Assembly: GCF_023073415.1 (NCBI RefSeq)
Contig: NZ_JADPJL010000048.1
Span: 57,948-121,947, forward strand
Direction of reading: 5' to 3'
Length of the DNA stretch: 64,000 nucleotides
Origin: Bradyrhizobium sp. 190
Lineage (GTDB): Bacteria > Pseudomonadota > Alphaproteobacteria > Rhizobiales > Xanthobacteraceae
The notes under the pieces were generated by a model that saw nothing but the letters and a program-made list of their open reading frames with translations, did no database searches and was not told the origin of the DNA. Position numbers and translations under genes: made by a program. Positions 44,651 through 53,170 of the stretch are shown piece after piece. Position 1 is the stretch's first letter, and each line of letters starts with the position of its first letter.

Positions 44651-46402
44651 CTAACAATGCGGCGCTGGACTACGCGCTTGCCACTCAAACAGGTTTTGAA
44701 TTATTCCGAGTGCAATCTCCCGCTCTCCCATGATGATGAGATCGGCACCCAGCGACCTCAGATGCTCGACTTCGGCGTCTGAATGAGCGCGTGCGATGAT
44801 CTGGATGCCTGGATTGGCGGCGCGAGCTTGTTGCACGATCTGCCCTGCTTCGAATGCTTCCGGTATCGCAACCAGCAAATATCGCGCACCGCCGAGATTG
44901 GCGGATTTCAGGACGTCGGAACGTGCAGCATTTCCAACGATGGTCTCGATGTTGCTCTCGCGCAGCTTCGCAATGACATTGTCTGCATCCTCGATAATGA
45001 GGAACGGCTGGGGGCTCTTCTTCAAGGCATCGGCAACAATGCTGCCAACGCGGCCATGGCCGACAAGGATTGTATGACCTGTCAAACGCGTAGCCTCGGG
45101 TGCCGCAGATGATTTCGCGGGCGCGGCGACCTGTCCTGTCTTTGCGCCGGAGCCGAAAACATCAACACCGCCGCGGCTGGGCGAAAGCGCAAGGCGTCGG
45201 GACAACCAATCGACCGCGGCGAAGATCAGGGGATTGAGCAGGATGGAGAGGATTGCACCCGCCAGAATGAGGTCGCGTCCTGCCGTCGGCAACAGGTTCA
45301 GCTTTACACCAAGTTCAGCCAGAATGAACGAGAACTCTCCTATCTGGGCGAGACTGGCCGAGATTGTTAATGCCGTTCCGACCGGATGACGAAAAGCGAG
45401 CACAATCAGGAAGGCGGCCATCGATTTGCCGACGATGATGATGAAGAGCGTGGCGAGCAACGGCCACGGCTCGCGTAGCACGCTCGCCGGATCGAACAGC
45501 ATGCCTACGGAGACAAAAAACAACACGGCAAAGGCATCGCGCAACGGCAATGTTTCCTGGGCCGCTCGTTGACTTAGTGCACTTTCACTGAGGATCATTC
45601 CCGCGAAAAACGCGCCGAGTGCAAGGGAAACGCCGAACAGCTTCGCCGATCCGAACGCTACCGTGAGGGCGATTGCCAGAACGGCGAGGCGGAACAACTC
45701 CCGCGAGCCGGTGTGTGCGATGTAGTGAAGTATCCAGGGAATAACACGCCGTCCTACAACCAGCATGATGCCAACAAAGACCGCGACCTTTGCAACGGTG
45801 AGCAACAGCACACCGCCGAGCCCCATCCCGAGCCAGGATGCAAGCGGGTCCGCAGCAAGCGCACCGCTGTTCGCGCCCAGCATGCCAGCCAAAGCCGGAA
45901 GCAAAACGAGCGTGAGCACCATTGCGAGGTCTTCCACGATCAACCAGCCGACGGCGATGCGGCCCCGCTCCGTCTCCATCAGCCGGCGCTCTTGCATGGC
46001 CCGGAGCAACACCACGGTGCTTGCGACCGACAAGGCAAGTCCAAAGACGAGACCGGCGCCAATCGTCCATCCCATGAACAGCGCGAGACCTAGTCCCATC
46101 AGGCTGGCGACAACGATTTGGACAACGGCACCGGGCAGCGCTATCGCGCGCACAGACAGAAGGTCGTTGAGCGAAAAGTGAAGTCCAACGCCAAACATCA
46201 ATAGAATGACGCCTATCTCGGCCAACTCGGTCGCCAGTCCCTGATCTGCGACGTAGCCCGGCGTAAAGGGTCCGACCGCGACGCCTGCCAGGAGGTAGCC
46301 AACAAGTGGTGGAATTCGAAGGCGCTGCGCAACTGCGCCGAACACGAAAGCCAGTCCCAGGCCGGCGACGATGGTGGCGATGAGAGGCGTATCGTGCTGC
46401 AT
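44651..46402 (-). CDS. YbaL-like CPA2 cation/proton antiporter with TrkA-N domain
   Basis: A 583-residue protein starting MQHDTPLIATIVAGLGLAFV (ATG 46402). Twelve or so membrane segments include family motifs IPPLVGYLLAGVAVGPFTPG, GLALSVASTVVLLRAM and FAVLFFVSVGMLFDP, followed by a C-terminal TrkA-N (RCK) NAD-binding domain with GHTILVGHGRVGSIVADALK. This is the layout of KefB/KefC/YbaL potassium-proton antiporters. The RCK domain gates transport by nucleotide binding. No KefF/KefG-type partner is adjacent. The surrounding DNA is less GC-rich at third positions, hinting at transfer. Confidence 0.9.
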   Translation of the reverse strand: MQHDTPLIATIVAGLGLAFVFGAVAQRLRIPPLVGYLLAGVAVGPFTPGYVADQGLATELAEIGVILLMFGVGLHFSLNDLLSVRAIALPGAVVQIVVASLMGLGLALFMGWTIGAGLVFGLALSVASTVVLLRAMQERRLMETERGRIAVGWLIVEDLAMVLTLVLLPALAGMLGANSGALAADPLASWLGMGLGGVLLLTVAKVAVFVGIMLVVGRRVIPWILHYIAHTGSRELFRLAVLAIALTVAFGSAKLFGVSLALGAFFAGMILSESALSQRAAQETLPLRDAFAVLFFVSVGMLFDPASVLREPWPLLATLFIIIVGKSMAAFLIVLAFRHPVGTALTISASLAQIGEFSFILAELGVKLNLLPTAGRDLILAGAILSILLNPLIFAAVDWLSRRLALSPSRGGVDVFGSGAKTGQVAAPAKSSAAPEATRLTGHTILVGHGRVGSIVADALKKSPQPFLIIEDADNVIAKLRESNIETIVGNAARSDVLKSANLGGARYLLVAIPEAFEAGQIVQQARAANPGIQIIARAHSDAEVEHLRSLGADLIIMGEREIALGIIQNLFEWQARSPAPHC

Positions 46403-46657
46403 TCTCGATTCCGTGTGGTTCCAGTTCAACATTTTGCCACGGTCGTACTTGCGCGCCCTGCGACCAAGTGAGGCGGGACGATGCTCAACGACAGAGCGGC
46501 AGTACTCTGGGAAATGCTGCTCAGGCAGAAGTTTTTCTTGAATGAGCCAACGTCGCCGAAATGCAACCGTTCGACAAGATCGTGGGCACGGTAGAAATAT
46601 GGGATCAAATTGATTTGTTGCGGGCTCTGGCTCCGCTCTGATGAGCCCGCGCTCTGG

Positions 46658-47224
46658 TTAGCCCGCGTCCAGCCGCTCACGCTCCATGCGGATATCCACC
46701 TCGCGCTCGACATAGCGCCATTCCTCGGTGGCGCGCAGCGTGCGGACCAGTTCCTCGAACGTATCGGCATCGGCGGGCGCGTATTCGAACCAGGTCAGGA
46801 AGTCGAAGGGCTCGCCGAGATCGCGGCAGTGATAGAGCTGCCGGGCGACCACCGGCAGATATTTCAGGCTCGCCGCAATGTGGTGCGATCTGTCCTCAAA
46901 GATCTGCCGCCGCTCTTCCTGTGTCAGCTCCCACCACGTCGCCGATTTCTTGATCGGGATCAGCGCGGCATAGGTTGCCTCCACGCGGCCGATCTCGGAT
47001 CGATCGGCATCAAGCCGCTTCTTTTCGTCGCGTTCGGTATAGCGCAGATGGCTGGCGACGCCGGCCAGCCGCCACGAGGTTGCCGAGGGCAGCATCGGCA
47101 GCGCGATCGACAGCGAATGCACGACCGATAGGGCCGGCGTGGGCGAAAGCGACGCGCCCCTGACCGGCGCGAACCGCGTCACCCGCCATGCTCCGCTATG
47201 GCCGCCCCGGAAAACCGTGAACAT
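46658..47224 (-). CDS. cld: chlorite dismutase, lineage II (NwCld-like)
   Basis: A 188-residue heme protein closely resembling the small dimeric chlorite dismutase of Nitrobacter winogradskyi: MFTVFRGGHSGAWRV, RGVASH-like WRLAGVASHLRYTERDEKK, and the heme region SHHIAASLKYLPVVARQLYH. The proximal His115 and, 13 residues later, distal Arg128 are both present, as in active enzymes (His114 and Arg127 in NwCld numbering). It converts chlorite to chloride and O2. No chlorate or perchlorate reductase genes are nearby, so the physiological role may be detoxification of chlorite or another oxidant. ATG 47224 is chosen; longer frames upstream cross repeat B3. Confidence 0.82.
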   Translation of the reverse strand: MFTVFRGGHSGAWRVTRFAPVRGASLSPTPALSVVHSLSIALPMLPSATSWRLAGVASHLRYTERDEKKRLDADRSEIGRVEATYAALIPIKKSATWWELTQEERRQIFEDRSHHIAASLKYLPVVARQLYHCRDLGEPFDFLTWFEYAPADADTFEELVRTLRATEEWRYVEREVDIRMERERLDAG

Positions 47225-47281
47225 GGGGGTATGGAAGCGCGGAACTGCGGGCGATTCAAGCGTAGTCGGCGCCGCGTACGC

Positions 47282-47370
47282 CGTCATGCCCGGGCTTGTC
47301 CCGGGCATCCACGTCTTTCTTGCTGGCGGAGCCAAAGACGTGGATGGCCGGGACAAGCCCGGCCATGACG
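47282..47370. repeat. family B inverted repeat, copy 3
   Basis: Arms CGTCATGCCCGGGCTTGTCC and GGACAAGCCCGGCCATGACG, about 89 bp. It lies between divergent cld and dnaG, in the cld leader region. Confidence 0.9.
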
Positions 47371-47503
47371 AGGGGAGAGATTGCGGCCGCTTTCTGCCCT
47401 GTGAATAGCGGCGAGAAACCCGCCAGCTTTCGCCTTTTATCGGCCCGTCCCTATATCCATGATCGGTTGGCACGGCCCTATGATTCGGCAAAAAACCTAA
47501 CCC

Positions 47504-49525
47504 ATGCGCTTCACGCCCCAATTCCTCGACGAACTGCGCGCCCGGCTTCCGGTCTCGGAAGTCGTGGGCCGGCGCGTCAAGTTGAAGAAGGCGGGGAGGG
47601 AGTTTAAGGGGCTGTCGCCGTTCCAGCAGGAAAAGTCGCCCTCGTTCACGGTCAACGACCAGAAGGGCTTTTACCACGACTTCTCCTCCGGCAAGCACGG
47701 CGACATCATCTCGTTCCTGATGGAGACCGAGGGCGTCGGCTTCACGGAAGCCGTCGAGCGGCTGGCTTCCATGGCCGGCATGGCGCTGCCGGCGGCGACC
47801 CCCGATGCCGCGCGGCACGAGCAGCGCCGCAAGACGCTCCACGACGTGATGGAACTCGCCGCAAAATTCTTTGCCGACACGCTGACCTCACGCAACGGCG
47901 CCAAGGCACGCGGCTATCTCGGCGACCGCGGCATTTCGCTGGCGACGCAGCTGCAGTTTCGCTTGGGCTATGCGCCGCCGGATCGTTTCGCGTTGAAGGA
48001 GCATCTCGGCGCGCAGGGCATTTCGACCGAGGACATGGTGGAAGCCGGGCTTCTGATCGGCGGCGACGACATCCCCGTTCCTTACGACCGCTTCCGTGAC
48101 CGCGTGATGTTTCCGATCACGGATGCAAGAGGTCGCGTCATCGCCTTCGGCGGCCGTGCGCTGGAAAAGGACGTTCCGGCAAAATACCTGAACTCGCCGG
48201 AAACCCCGCTGTTTCACAAGGGCGACAATCTCTACAACCTCTCGACCGCGCGGCAGGCGACGCATAACGGCTCGCCGTTGATCGTGGTCGAAGGCTATGT
48301 CGACGTCATCGCCATGGTCACCGCGGGCTTTGGCGGTGCGGTGGCGCCGCTCGGCACGGCGCTGACCGAAAACCAGCTCGCGCTGCTCTGGAAGATGGCG
48401 GATGAGCCGATCCTCTGTTTCGACGGCGACCGCGCCGGTCAGAAGGCGGCGTATCGCGCCGCCGACCTTGCGCTGCCTGCTCTCCTTCCCGGCAAGAGCC
48501 TGCGCTTTGCGCTGCTGCCCGAGGGGCAAGACCCTGACGATCTCGCGCGCTCCGGCGGGCGCGGCGCGATCGAGGAAGTGATATCAGCCGCGCGTTCGCT
48601 ATCTGACATGCTCTGGTCGCGCGAGATCGAGGGCGGCAGTTTTGCGACGCCCGAGCGGCGTGCGGCGCTGGAAGCGCGGATTGGCGAACTCAGTAACGGC
48701 ATTCGCGACGAGGTCGTGCGGCGTTACTATCGCCAGGATCTCGCCGAGCGCCTGCAGCGCACCTTTGCGCCGGAAGGCGGCCGTGGCGGCTACGGCAGGG
48801 GCAATTTTCGCGGGGCCGGGGGCGGCGAATCAGGCCGCCGTTTTGCCCCCCGCAGCGGCTTCAGCCAGGGCCCGGCCAGCCGATTCGCGCCCCGCGGCGG
48901 GCGCGGACCGGGGGCGGGCGCAAGCCCCGTGATCTCGCCCGGTCCCTACCAGGCGGCCAGCCCCCAGCTCGCGACCAGCCCGATCATGCGCGGCCAGCGC
49001 AGCGCCATGTCCCGCCGCGAGGCGCTGATCCTGGAATCTTTGATTAACCACCCGTGGCTCCTGCACGACCATCTGGAAGAAGTGGCCGCCCTGGAACTGG
49101 CCCATCCCGAGGCCAACAAGCTCCGCGCCGGCATCATTGCAGCCTTCGCCAACGACCATCACCATTCCCCTGACGTCGAGGAGCAGGCCGAGAAGATGCG
49201 GGCCGATCTCGACGCGCGCGGATTAAACGAGGTTCTTCAAAGGGTTGAACGAGCGATCACGACCTCGGCGGTGTGGGGCACCAAGCCCGGCGCGGCGCGG
49301 GAGGATGTTTTGGCGACCTGGCAGCAACTCGTTGTCTTGCATCAGAAAACGCACGCCCTACTTAGGGAGAAGAAAGATGCCGAACTGGCGTTGGGCGATG
49401 AGCCCAGTGAGTCCAATCTGGCATGGCTGAAGGACGTGAGCGTCCGGCTGGAGTCGCTGGACGGCACGGAGGCCTTGATCGAGGGTTTTGGCGAGCTTTC
49501 GGGCCGGTTCCGAAAGAGCGTGTGA
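47504..49525 (+). CDS. dnaG: DNA primase with zinc ligands replaced
   Basis: A 673-residue primase: N-terminal CHC2-type zinc-binding region, TOPRIM catalytic core (GSPLIVVEGYVDVIAMVTAG, CFDGDRAGQKAA) and a C-terminal helicase-interaction part after a glycine/arginine-rich linker (GGRGGYGRGNFRGAGGGESG). In the N-terminal region the canonical ligands (Cys, His, Cys, Cys) are Ser38, Gln41, Asp59 and Ser62 (LSPFQQEK and FYHDFSSGKHGD). So the usual zinc site cannot form, although the surrounding sequence is well kept. It makes RNA primers at the fork. rpoD follows after 394 bp; dnaG-rpoD is a classic gene order. Confidence 0.95.
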   Translation: MRFTPQFLDELRARLPVSEVVGRRVKLKKAGREFKGLSPFQQEKSPSFTVNDQKGFYHDFSSGKHGDIISFLMETEGVGFTEAVERLASMAGMALPAATPDAARHEQRRKTLHDVMELAAKFFADTLTSRNGAKARGYLGDRGISLATQLQFRLGYAPPDRFALKEHLGAQGISTEDMVEAGLLIGGDDIPVPYDRFRDRVMFPITDARGRVIAFGGRALEKDVPAKYLNSPETPLFHKGDNLYNLSTARQATHNGSPLIVVEGYVDVIAMVTAGFGGAVAPLGTALTENQLALLWKMADEPILCFDGDRAGQKAAYRAADLALPALLPGKSLRFALLPEGQDPDDLARSGGRGAIEEVISAARSLSDMLWSREIEGGSFATPERRAALEARIGELSNGIRDEVVRRYYRQDLAERLQRTFAPEGGRGGYGRGNFRGAGGGESGRRFAPRSGFSQGPASRFAPRGGRGPGAGASPVISPGPYQAASPQLATSPIMRGQRSAMSRREALILESLINHPWLLHDHLEEVAALELAHPEANKLRAGIIAAFANDHHHSPDVEEQAEKMRADLDARGLNEVLQRVERAITTSAVWGTKPGAAREDVLATWQQLVVLHQKTHALLREKKDAELALGDEPSESNLAWLKDVSVRLESLDGTEALIEGFGELSGRFRKSV

Positions 49526-49919
49526 TAAAAAAATGATGCGGACGGCGGCGGCCGTGCCCGCAAAAAGACTCGCCAAATCCATGGTTTGGCGGCAAAAACA
49601 GGGTTAAGCGAAGCTTAATGGTCCGAGGGTTACTTTAACGGCGCTGAAGGGCTATTGGCATAACACCGGCGATGGCGGGTTAACGGGGTGGCGACAGTCT
49701 GCGCCGCCCTTTGCGCGTCGTGAGCATGCGGAATACTCAGGGGCACGAGCGTGATCCGGAAAGATGGATATCCGGTTTTCCGAAACGATCACGCGCTAAG
49801 AGCAAGGATCTAGCGGGTTGGCTTTTCAAACAAAAGACATCCTGCCGACGACTTCAGTAATTCAGAGGCGGGTGGCGTTGCGCGCCATCCCGCACGAGCG
49901 CGTTTCGGGAGCTTGATGA
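49526..49919. other. 394-bp dnaG-rpoD gap
   Basis: No gene is visible. It contains a run of A after the dnaG stop (AAAAAAATG at 49528-49536), a family D palindrome (49747-49797) and the rpoD leader; the rpoD promoter is presumably in it. No terminator with a clear T run is seen after dnaG. Confidence 0.4.
49747..49797. repeat. family D palindrome, copy 2
   Basis: Outer arms GAGCGTGATC / GATCACGCGC and inner arms CCGGAAA / TTTTCCG, similar to the element at 9865-9934. It lies in the rpoD leader. Confidence 0.6.
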
Positions 49920-52040
49920 ATGGCCACCAAGGCAAAGACGCTGCAGGTTAAAGACAAGGAAAAAGACGACAAGGCAGCGGACGCCCCTGAGAAGGATTCT
50001 GCCGACGCGCCGTCGCCGTTGCTCGACCTCTCCGATGCCGCGGTCAAGAAGATGATCAAGCAGGCCAAGAAGCGCGGCTTCGTGACCTTCGATCAGCTCA
50101 ACGAAGTGCTGCCTTCCGACACCACCTCGCCCGAACAGATCGAAGACATCATGTCGATGCTCTCTGACATGGGCATCAACGTCTCGGAAGCCGAAGAGGC
50201 CGACGCCGACGAGGAAAAGGAAGAGGCCGACGACGACACCGACAACGAGCTTGTCGAGGTCACGCAGAAGGCCGTCACCGAAGTCAAGAAGTCCGAGCCC
50301 GGCGAGCGCACCGACGATCCCGTCCGCATGTATCTGCGCGAGATGGGCACGGTGGAATTGCTGTCGCGCGAAGGCGAAATCGCGATCGCCAAGCGCATCG
50401 AGGCCGGCCGTGAGGCGATGATCGCGGGTCTGTGCGAAAGCCCGCTGACCTTCCAGGCCATCATCATCTGGCGCGATGAACTCAACGAAGGAAAGATCTT
50501 CCTTCGCGACATCATCGATCTCGAAGCCACTTACGCTGGCCCCGACGCCAAGAACAACATGAACCCGGCGTTGATCACTGGTGCCGTTGCTGACGGAGCT
50601 CCCGCCGCCGACGCCAATGGCGCGGCAGCGCCGGCGCACGTCGCCCCGCCCGCCGCTCCGCCGTCTCCGACGCCGTTCCGTGCCGCGCCCGCAGGCGGTG
50701 CGGAGACCGAGGAGAAGGATCCGGCCGAAGCCGCCGCCGAAGGCGACATGGACGACGACGAGTTCGAAAACCAGATGTCGCTCGCCGCCATCGAGGCCGA
50801 GCTGAAGCCGAAGGTGGTCGAGACGTTCGACAAGATCGCCTCCGAATACAAGAAGCTGCGCCGCCTGCAGGAACAGGACATTGCGAACCAGCTGCAGAGC
50901 GAGTCGCTGTCGCCCTCGCAGGAGCGCAAGTACAAGAAGCTGAAGGACGAAATCATCGTCGAGGTGAAGTCGCTGCGCCTCAATCAAGCGCGCATCGATT
51001 CGCTCGTCGAGCAGCTCTACGACATCAACAAGAAGCTGGTCTCGTTTGAAGGCCGCCTGCTTCGTCTGGGTGACAGCCACGGCGTCGCGCGCGAAGACTT
51101 TTTGCGCAACTACCAGGGCTCGGAGCTCGATCCGCGCTGGCTCAACCGTGTCTCGAAACTTTCCGCCAAAGGCTGGAAGAATTTCGTCCATCACGAGAAG
51201 GACCGCATCAAGGAGCTGCGTCACGAGATCCAGTCGCTGGCCGCGCTGACCGGGCTCGAGATCGGCGAATTCCGCAAGATCGTGCACGGCGTGCAGAAGG
51301 GCGAGCGCGAGGCGCGCCAGGCCAAGAAGGAAATGGTCGAGGCCAACCTGCGTCTCGTGATTTCGATCGCCAAGAAATACACCAACCGCGGCCTGCAGTT
51401 CCTCGACCTGATCCAGGAAGGCAACATCGGCCTGATGAAGGCGGTTGATAAATTCGAGTATCGCCGCGGCTACAAGTTCTCGACCTACGCCACGTGGTGG
51501 ATCCGGCAGGCGATCACGCGCTCGATCGCCGACCAGGCCCGCACCATCCGTATCCCCGTGCACATGATCGAAACGATCAACAAGATCGTGCGCACGAGCC
51601 GCCAGATGCTCAACGAGATCGGCCGCGAGCCGACGCCCGAAGAGCTCGCCGAAAAGCTCGGCATGCCGCTGGAGAAGGTCCGAAAAGTCCTCAAGATCGC
51701 GAAAGAACCGCTGTCGCTCGAAACGCCCGTCGGTGATGAAGAAGATTCACACCTCGGCGATTTCATCGAGGACAAGAACGCGATCCTCCCCATTGACGCG
51801 GCGATCCAGTCCAACCTGCGCGAAACCACCACGCGGGTGCTGGCCTCGCTGACGCCGCGCGAAGAACGCGTGCTCCGCATGCGCTTCGGCATCGGCATGA
51901 ACACGGATCATACGCTGGAAGAAGTCGGCCAGCAGTTCTCAGTGACGCGCGAGCGTATTCGTCAGATCGAGGCGAAGGCGCTGCGCAAGCTGAAGCATCC
52001 GTCGCGGTCGCGGAAGCTGCGGTCGTTCCTGGATAATTGA
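49920..52040 (+). CDS. rpoD: primary sigma factor RpoD
   Basis: A 706-residue sigma-70. Region 1.1 and an acidic, Ala/Pro-rich spacer cover residues 1-285 (for example AEEADADEEKEEADDDTDNE), then regions 2 (DLIQEGNIGLMKAVDKFEYR, FSTYATWWIRQAITRSIADQ), 3 and 4 (ASLTPREERVLRMRFGIGMN, VTRERIRQIEAKALRKLKHP). The N-terminal extension is typical of alphaproteobacteria. ATG at 49920 is chosen. It directs transcription of housekeeping genes. The gene is followed by an intrinsic terminator 46 bp after its stop. Confidence 0.97.
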   Translation: MATKAKTLQVKDKEKDDKAADAPEKDSADAPSPLLDLSDAAVKKMIKQAKKRGFVTFDQLNEVLPSDTTSPEQIEDIMSMLSDMGINVSEAEEADADEEKEEADDDTDNELVEVTQKAVTEVKKSEPGERTDDPVRMYLREMGTVELLSREGEIAIAKRIEAGREAMIAGLCESPLTFQAIIIWRDELNEGKIFLRDIIDLEATYAGPDAKNNMNPALITGAVADGAPAADANGAAAPAHVAPPAAPPSPTPFRAAPAGGAETEEKDPAEAAAEGDMDDDEFENQMSLAAIEAELKPKVVETFDKIASEYKKLRRLQEQDIANQLQSESLSPSQERKYKKLKDEIIVEVKSLRLNQARIDSLVEQLYDINKKLVSFEGRLLRLGDSHGVAREDFLRNYQGSELDPRWLNRVSKLSAKGWKNFVHHEKDRIKELRHEIQSLAALTGLEIGEFRKIVHGVQKGEREARQAKKEMVEANLRLVISIAKKYTNRGLQFLDLIQEGNIGLMKAVDKFEYRRGYKFSTYATWWIRQAITRSIADQARTIRIPVHMIETINKIVRTSRQMLNEIGREPTPEELAEKLGMPLEKVRKVLKIAKEPLSLETPVGDEEDSHLGDFIEDKNAILPIDAAIQSNLRETTTRVLASLTPREERVLRMRFGIGMNTDHTLEEVGQQFSVTRERIRQIEAKALRKLKHPSRSRKLRSFLDN

Positions 52041-52086
52041 TTACTGTCATTGCCAGGCTTGACCCGGCAATCCATCCAAAAAACAA

Positions 52087-52112
52087 ACGGCGGGCAACAG
52101 CCCGCCGTTTTA
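52087..52112 (+). terminator. intrinsic terminator of rpoD
   Basis: A 9-bp perfect stem ACGGCGGGC / GCCCGCCGT with loop AACA is followed by TTTTA. Confidence 0.85.
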
Positions 52113-52152
52113 CTTTGTCTCAGTCAACGCGACCGCGCGCGAGCCTAGCGCC

Positions 52153-52389
52153 TCACTTCTTCTTCGCCCCAACCCGGCTGATGCTCTTGATCGCCAGCGG
52201 CGTGCGGCCGGATTTTTCGGCGATCTCGCGGTCCTGTTCCATGATGTATCCGCGTGCCGGCTCGTCGCCGTCGAGCCCGCCGAGTAGCTCGGACGGCACG
52301 CGCCGATTGGAGCGCTGGGAATCGTCTTCGTAGACGACATTGAAAAAGGCGAACTCGCCTTTGGGATTGGTTCCAGGTTTCTTCGCCAT
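52153..52389 (-). CDS. small conserved basic protein, convergent with rpoD
   Basis: A 78-residue protein starting MAKKPGTNPKGEFAFFNVVY (ATG 52389) and ending SISRVGAKKK. A longer upstream frame to 52572 has no support. The middle (RVPSELLGGLDGDEPARGYI and EQDREIAEKSGRTPLAIKSI) is acidic-basic and helical, with lysine-rich ends, reminiscent of small nucleic-acid-binding proteins in Bradyrhizobium. No domain is recognised. Part of its 3' half (52174-52204) recurs at 53016-53046. Confidence 0.65.
   Translation of the reverse strand: MAKKPGTNPKGEFAFFNVVYEDDSQRSNRRVPSELLGGLDGDEPARGYIMEQDREIAEKSGRTPLAIKSISRVGAKKK
52174..52204 (+). repeat. 31-bp direct repeat, left copy
   Basis: Thirty of 31 bases match 53016-53046 in the same orientation. 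This copy lies inside the small gene at 52153-52389; the two copies flank the PilZ gene. Confidence 0.75.
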
Positions 52390-52722
52390 GGGCGGCTTGT
52401 GGTCGATCAGGGCGCCACTGTCAACCAAACCCCTCCGCTGCACCACTCGGACGCGCATGACCGGTGTCTTGCGGTCAATTTGAAGTGACGATTGAGCGCA
52501 CGGCCACTGTCGCTGCACCCCAGCTCCGCCGAGCAATTTGTAGTTGAATGCACTGGTGTGAATCCACGACAAGCATCGCCGGTCAACAACCTCAATGCAC
52601 TAACAACAGGTTAATCCCGCGCTGCCGACCCCCGTAGCTTACGAACAAAAGTTTCGCGCGCTTAGTAACCTTTAACCCGCGGTCGCTATCCTGGAACGTA
52701 TTTCGCGATTAGGAATACTGCG
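52390..52722. other. 333-bp gap, no gene seen
   Basis: Leader region shared by the divergent small basic gene and the PilZ gene. A translated frame through part of it looks like read-through of the basic gene's upstream DNA and lacks support. No RNA gene or repeat is evident. Confidence 0.4.
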
Positions 52723-52962
52723 GTGGTCGAAACTCGGATTGCTCCACGGGTTCGCGTTATGAAGGTCGCCAAAATCGATTATGGCGGCGACAAGTATCCC
52801 TGCGTGGTTCGCGACATATCCAGCACCGGCGCCGCGCTGGAGTTCTCCGATCGAATTCTCATTCCCGATCAATTCACGCTGATCCTGCCGGACGAGCGAT
52901 TGAAGCTTCTTTGCAGCGTTGTATGGCGAAGAGATTACCGCGTTGGCGTGCGGTTTGAATAG
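52723..52962 (+). CDS. PilZ-domain protein
   Basis: A 79-residue single PilZ domain starting at GTG 52723, with AGGA 9 to 12 bp upstream. The c-di-GMP motif pair is present: RxxxR in ETRIAPRVRV and DxSxxG in DISSTGAALEF. It is a compact effector that can bind c-di-GMP, with strands LKLLCSVVWRRDYRVGVRF. It is flanked by a 31-bp direct repeat whose other copy is inside the small gene upstream. A diguanylate cyclase is encoded at 61836, but not adjacent. Confidence 0.85.
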   Translation: MVETRIAPRVRVMKVAKIDYGGDKYPCVVRDISSTGAALEFSDRILIPDQFTLILPDERLKLLCSVVWRRDYRVGVRFE

Positions 52963-53015
52963 TTCAAGCCGAGAGCCTGTGATTACGACAGTCGTGGCTA
53001 TCGGGATTGTATGAG

Positions 53016-53046
53016 CCGGCTGATGCTCTTGATCGGCAGCGGCGTG
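53016..53046 (+). repeat. 31-bp direct repeat, right copy
   Basis: Partner of 52174-52204 (one mismatch), 54 bp past the PilZ stop, in non-coding DNA. Confidence 0.75.
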
Positions 53047-53170
53047 AATAGCGACTGCTTGACCTGCCGTTCCGCGCGACGCCTGTCTTGCTGACACGCG
53101 CATCAAAACTCAGCGAAATCTGCAAATCTCCGCCCAGCTTCGACCGCGATGCCCCGCCACGTTCCGCGGC

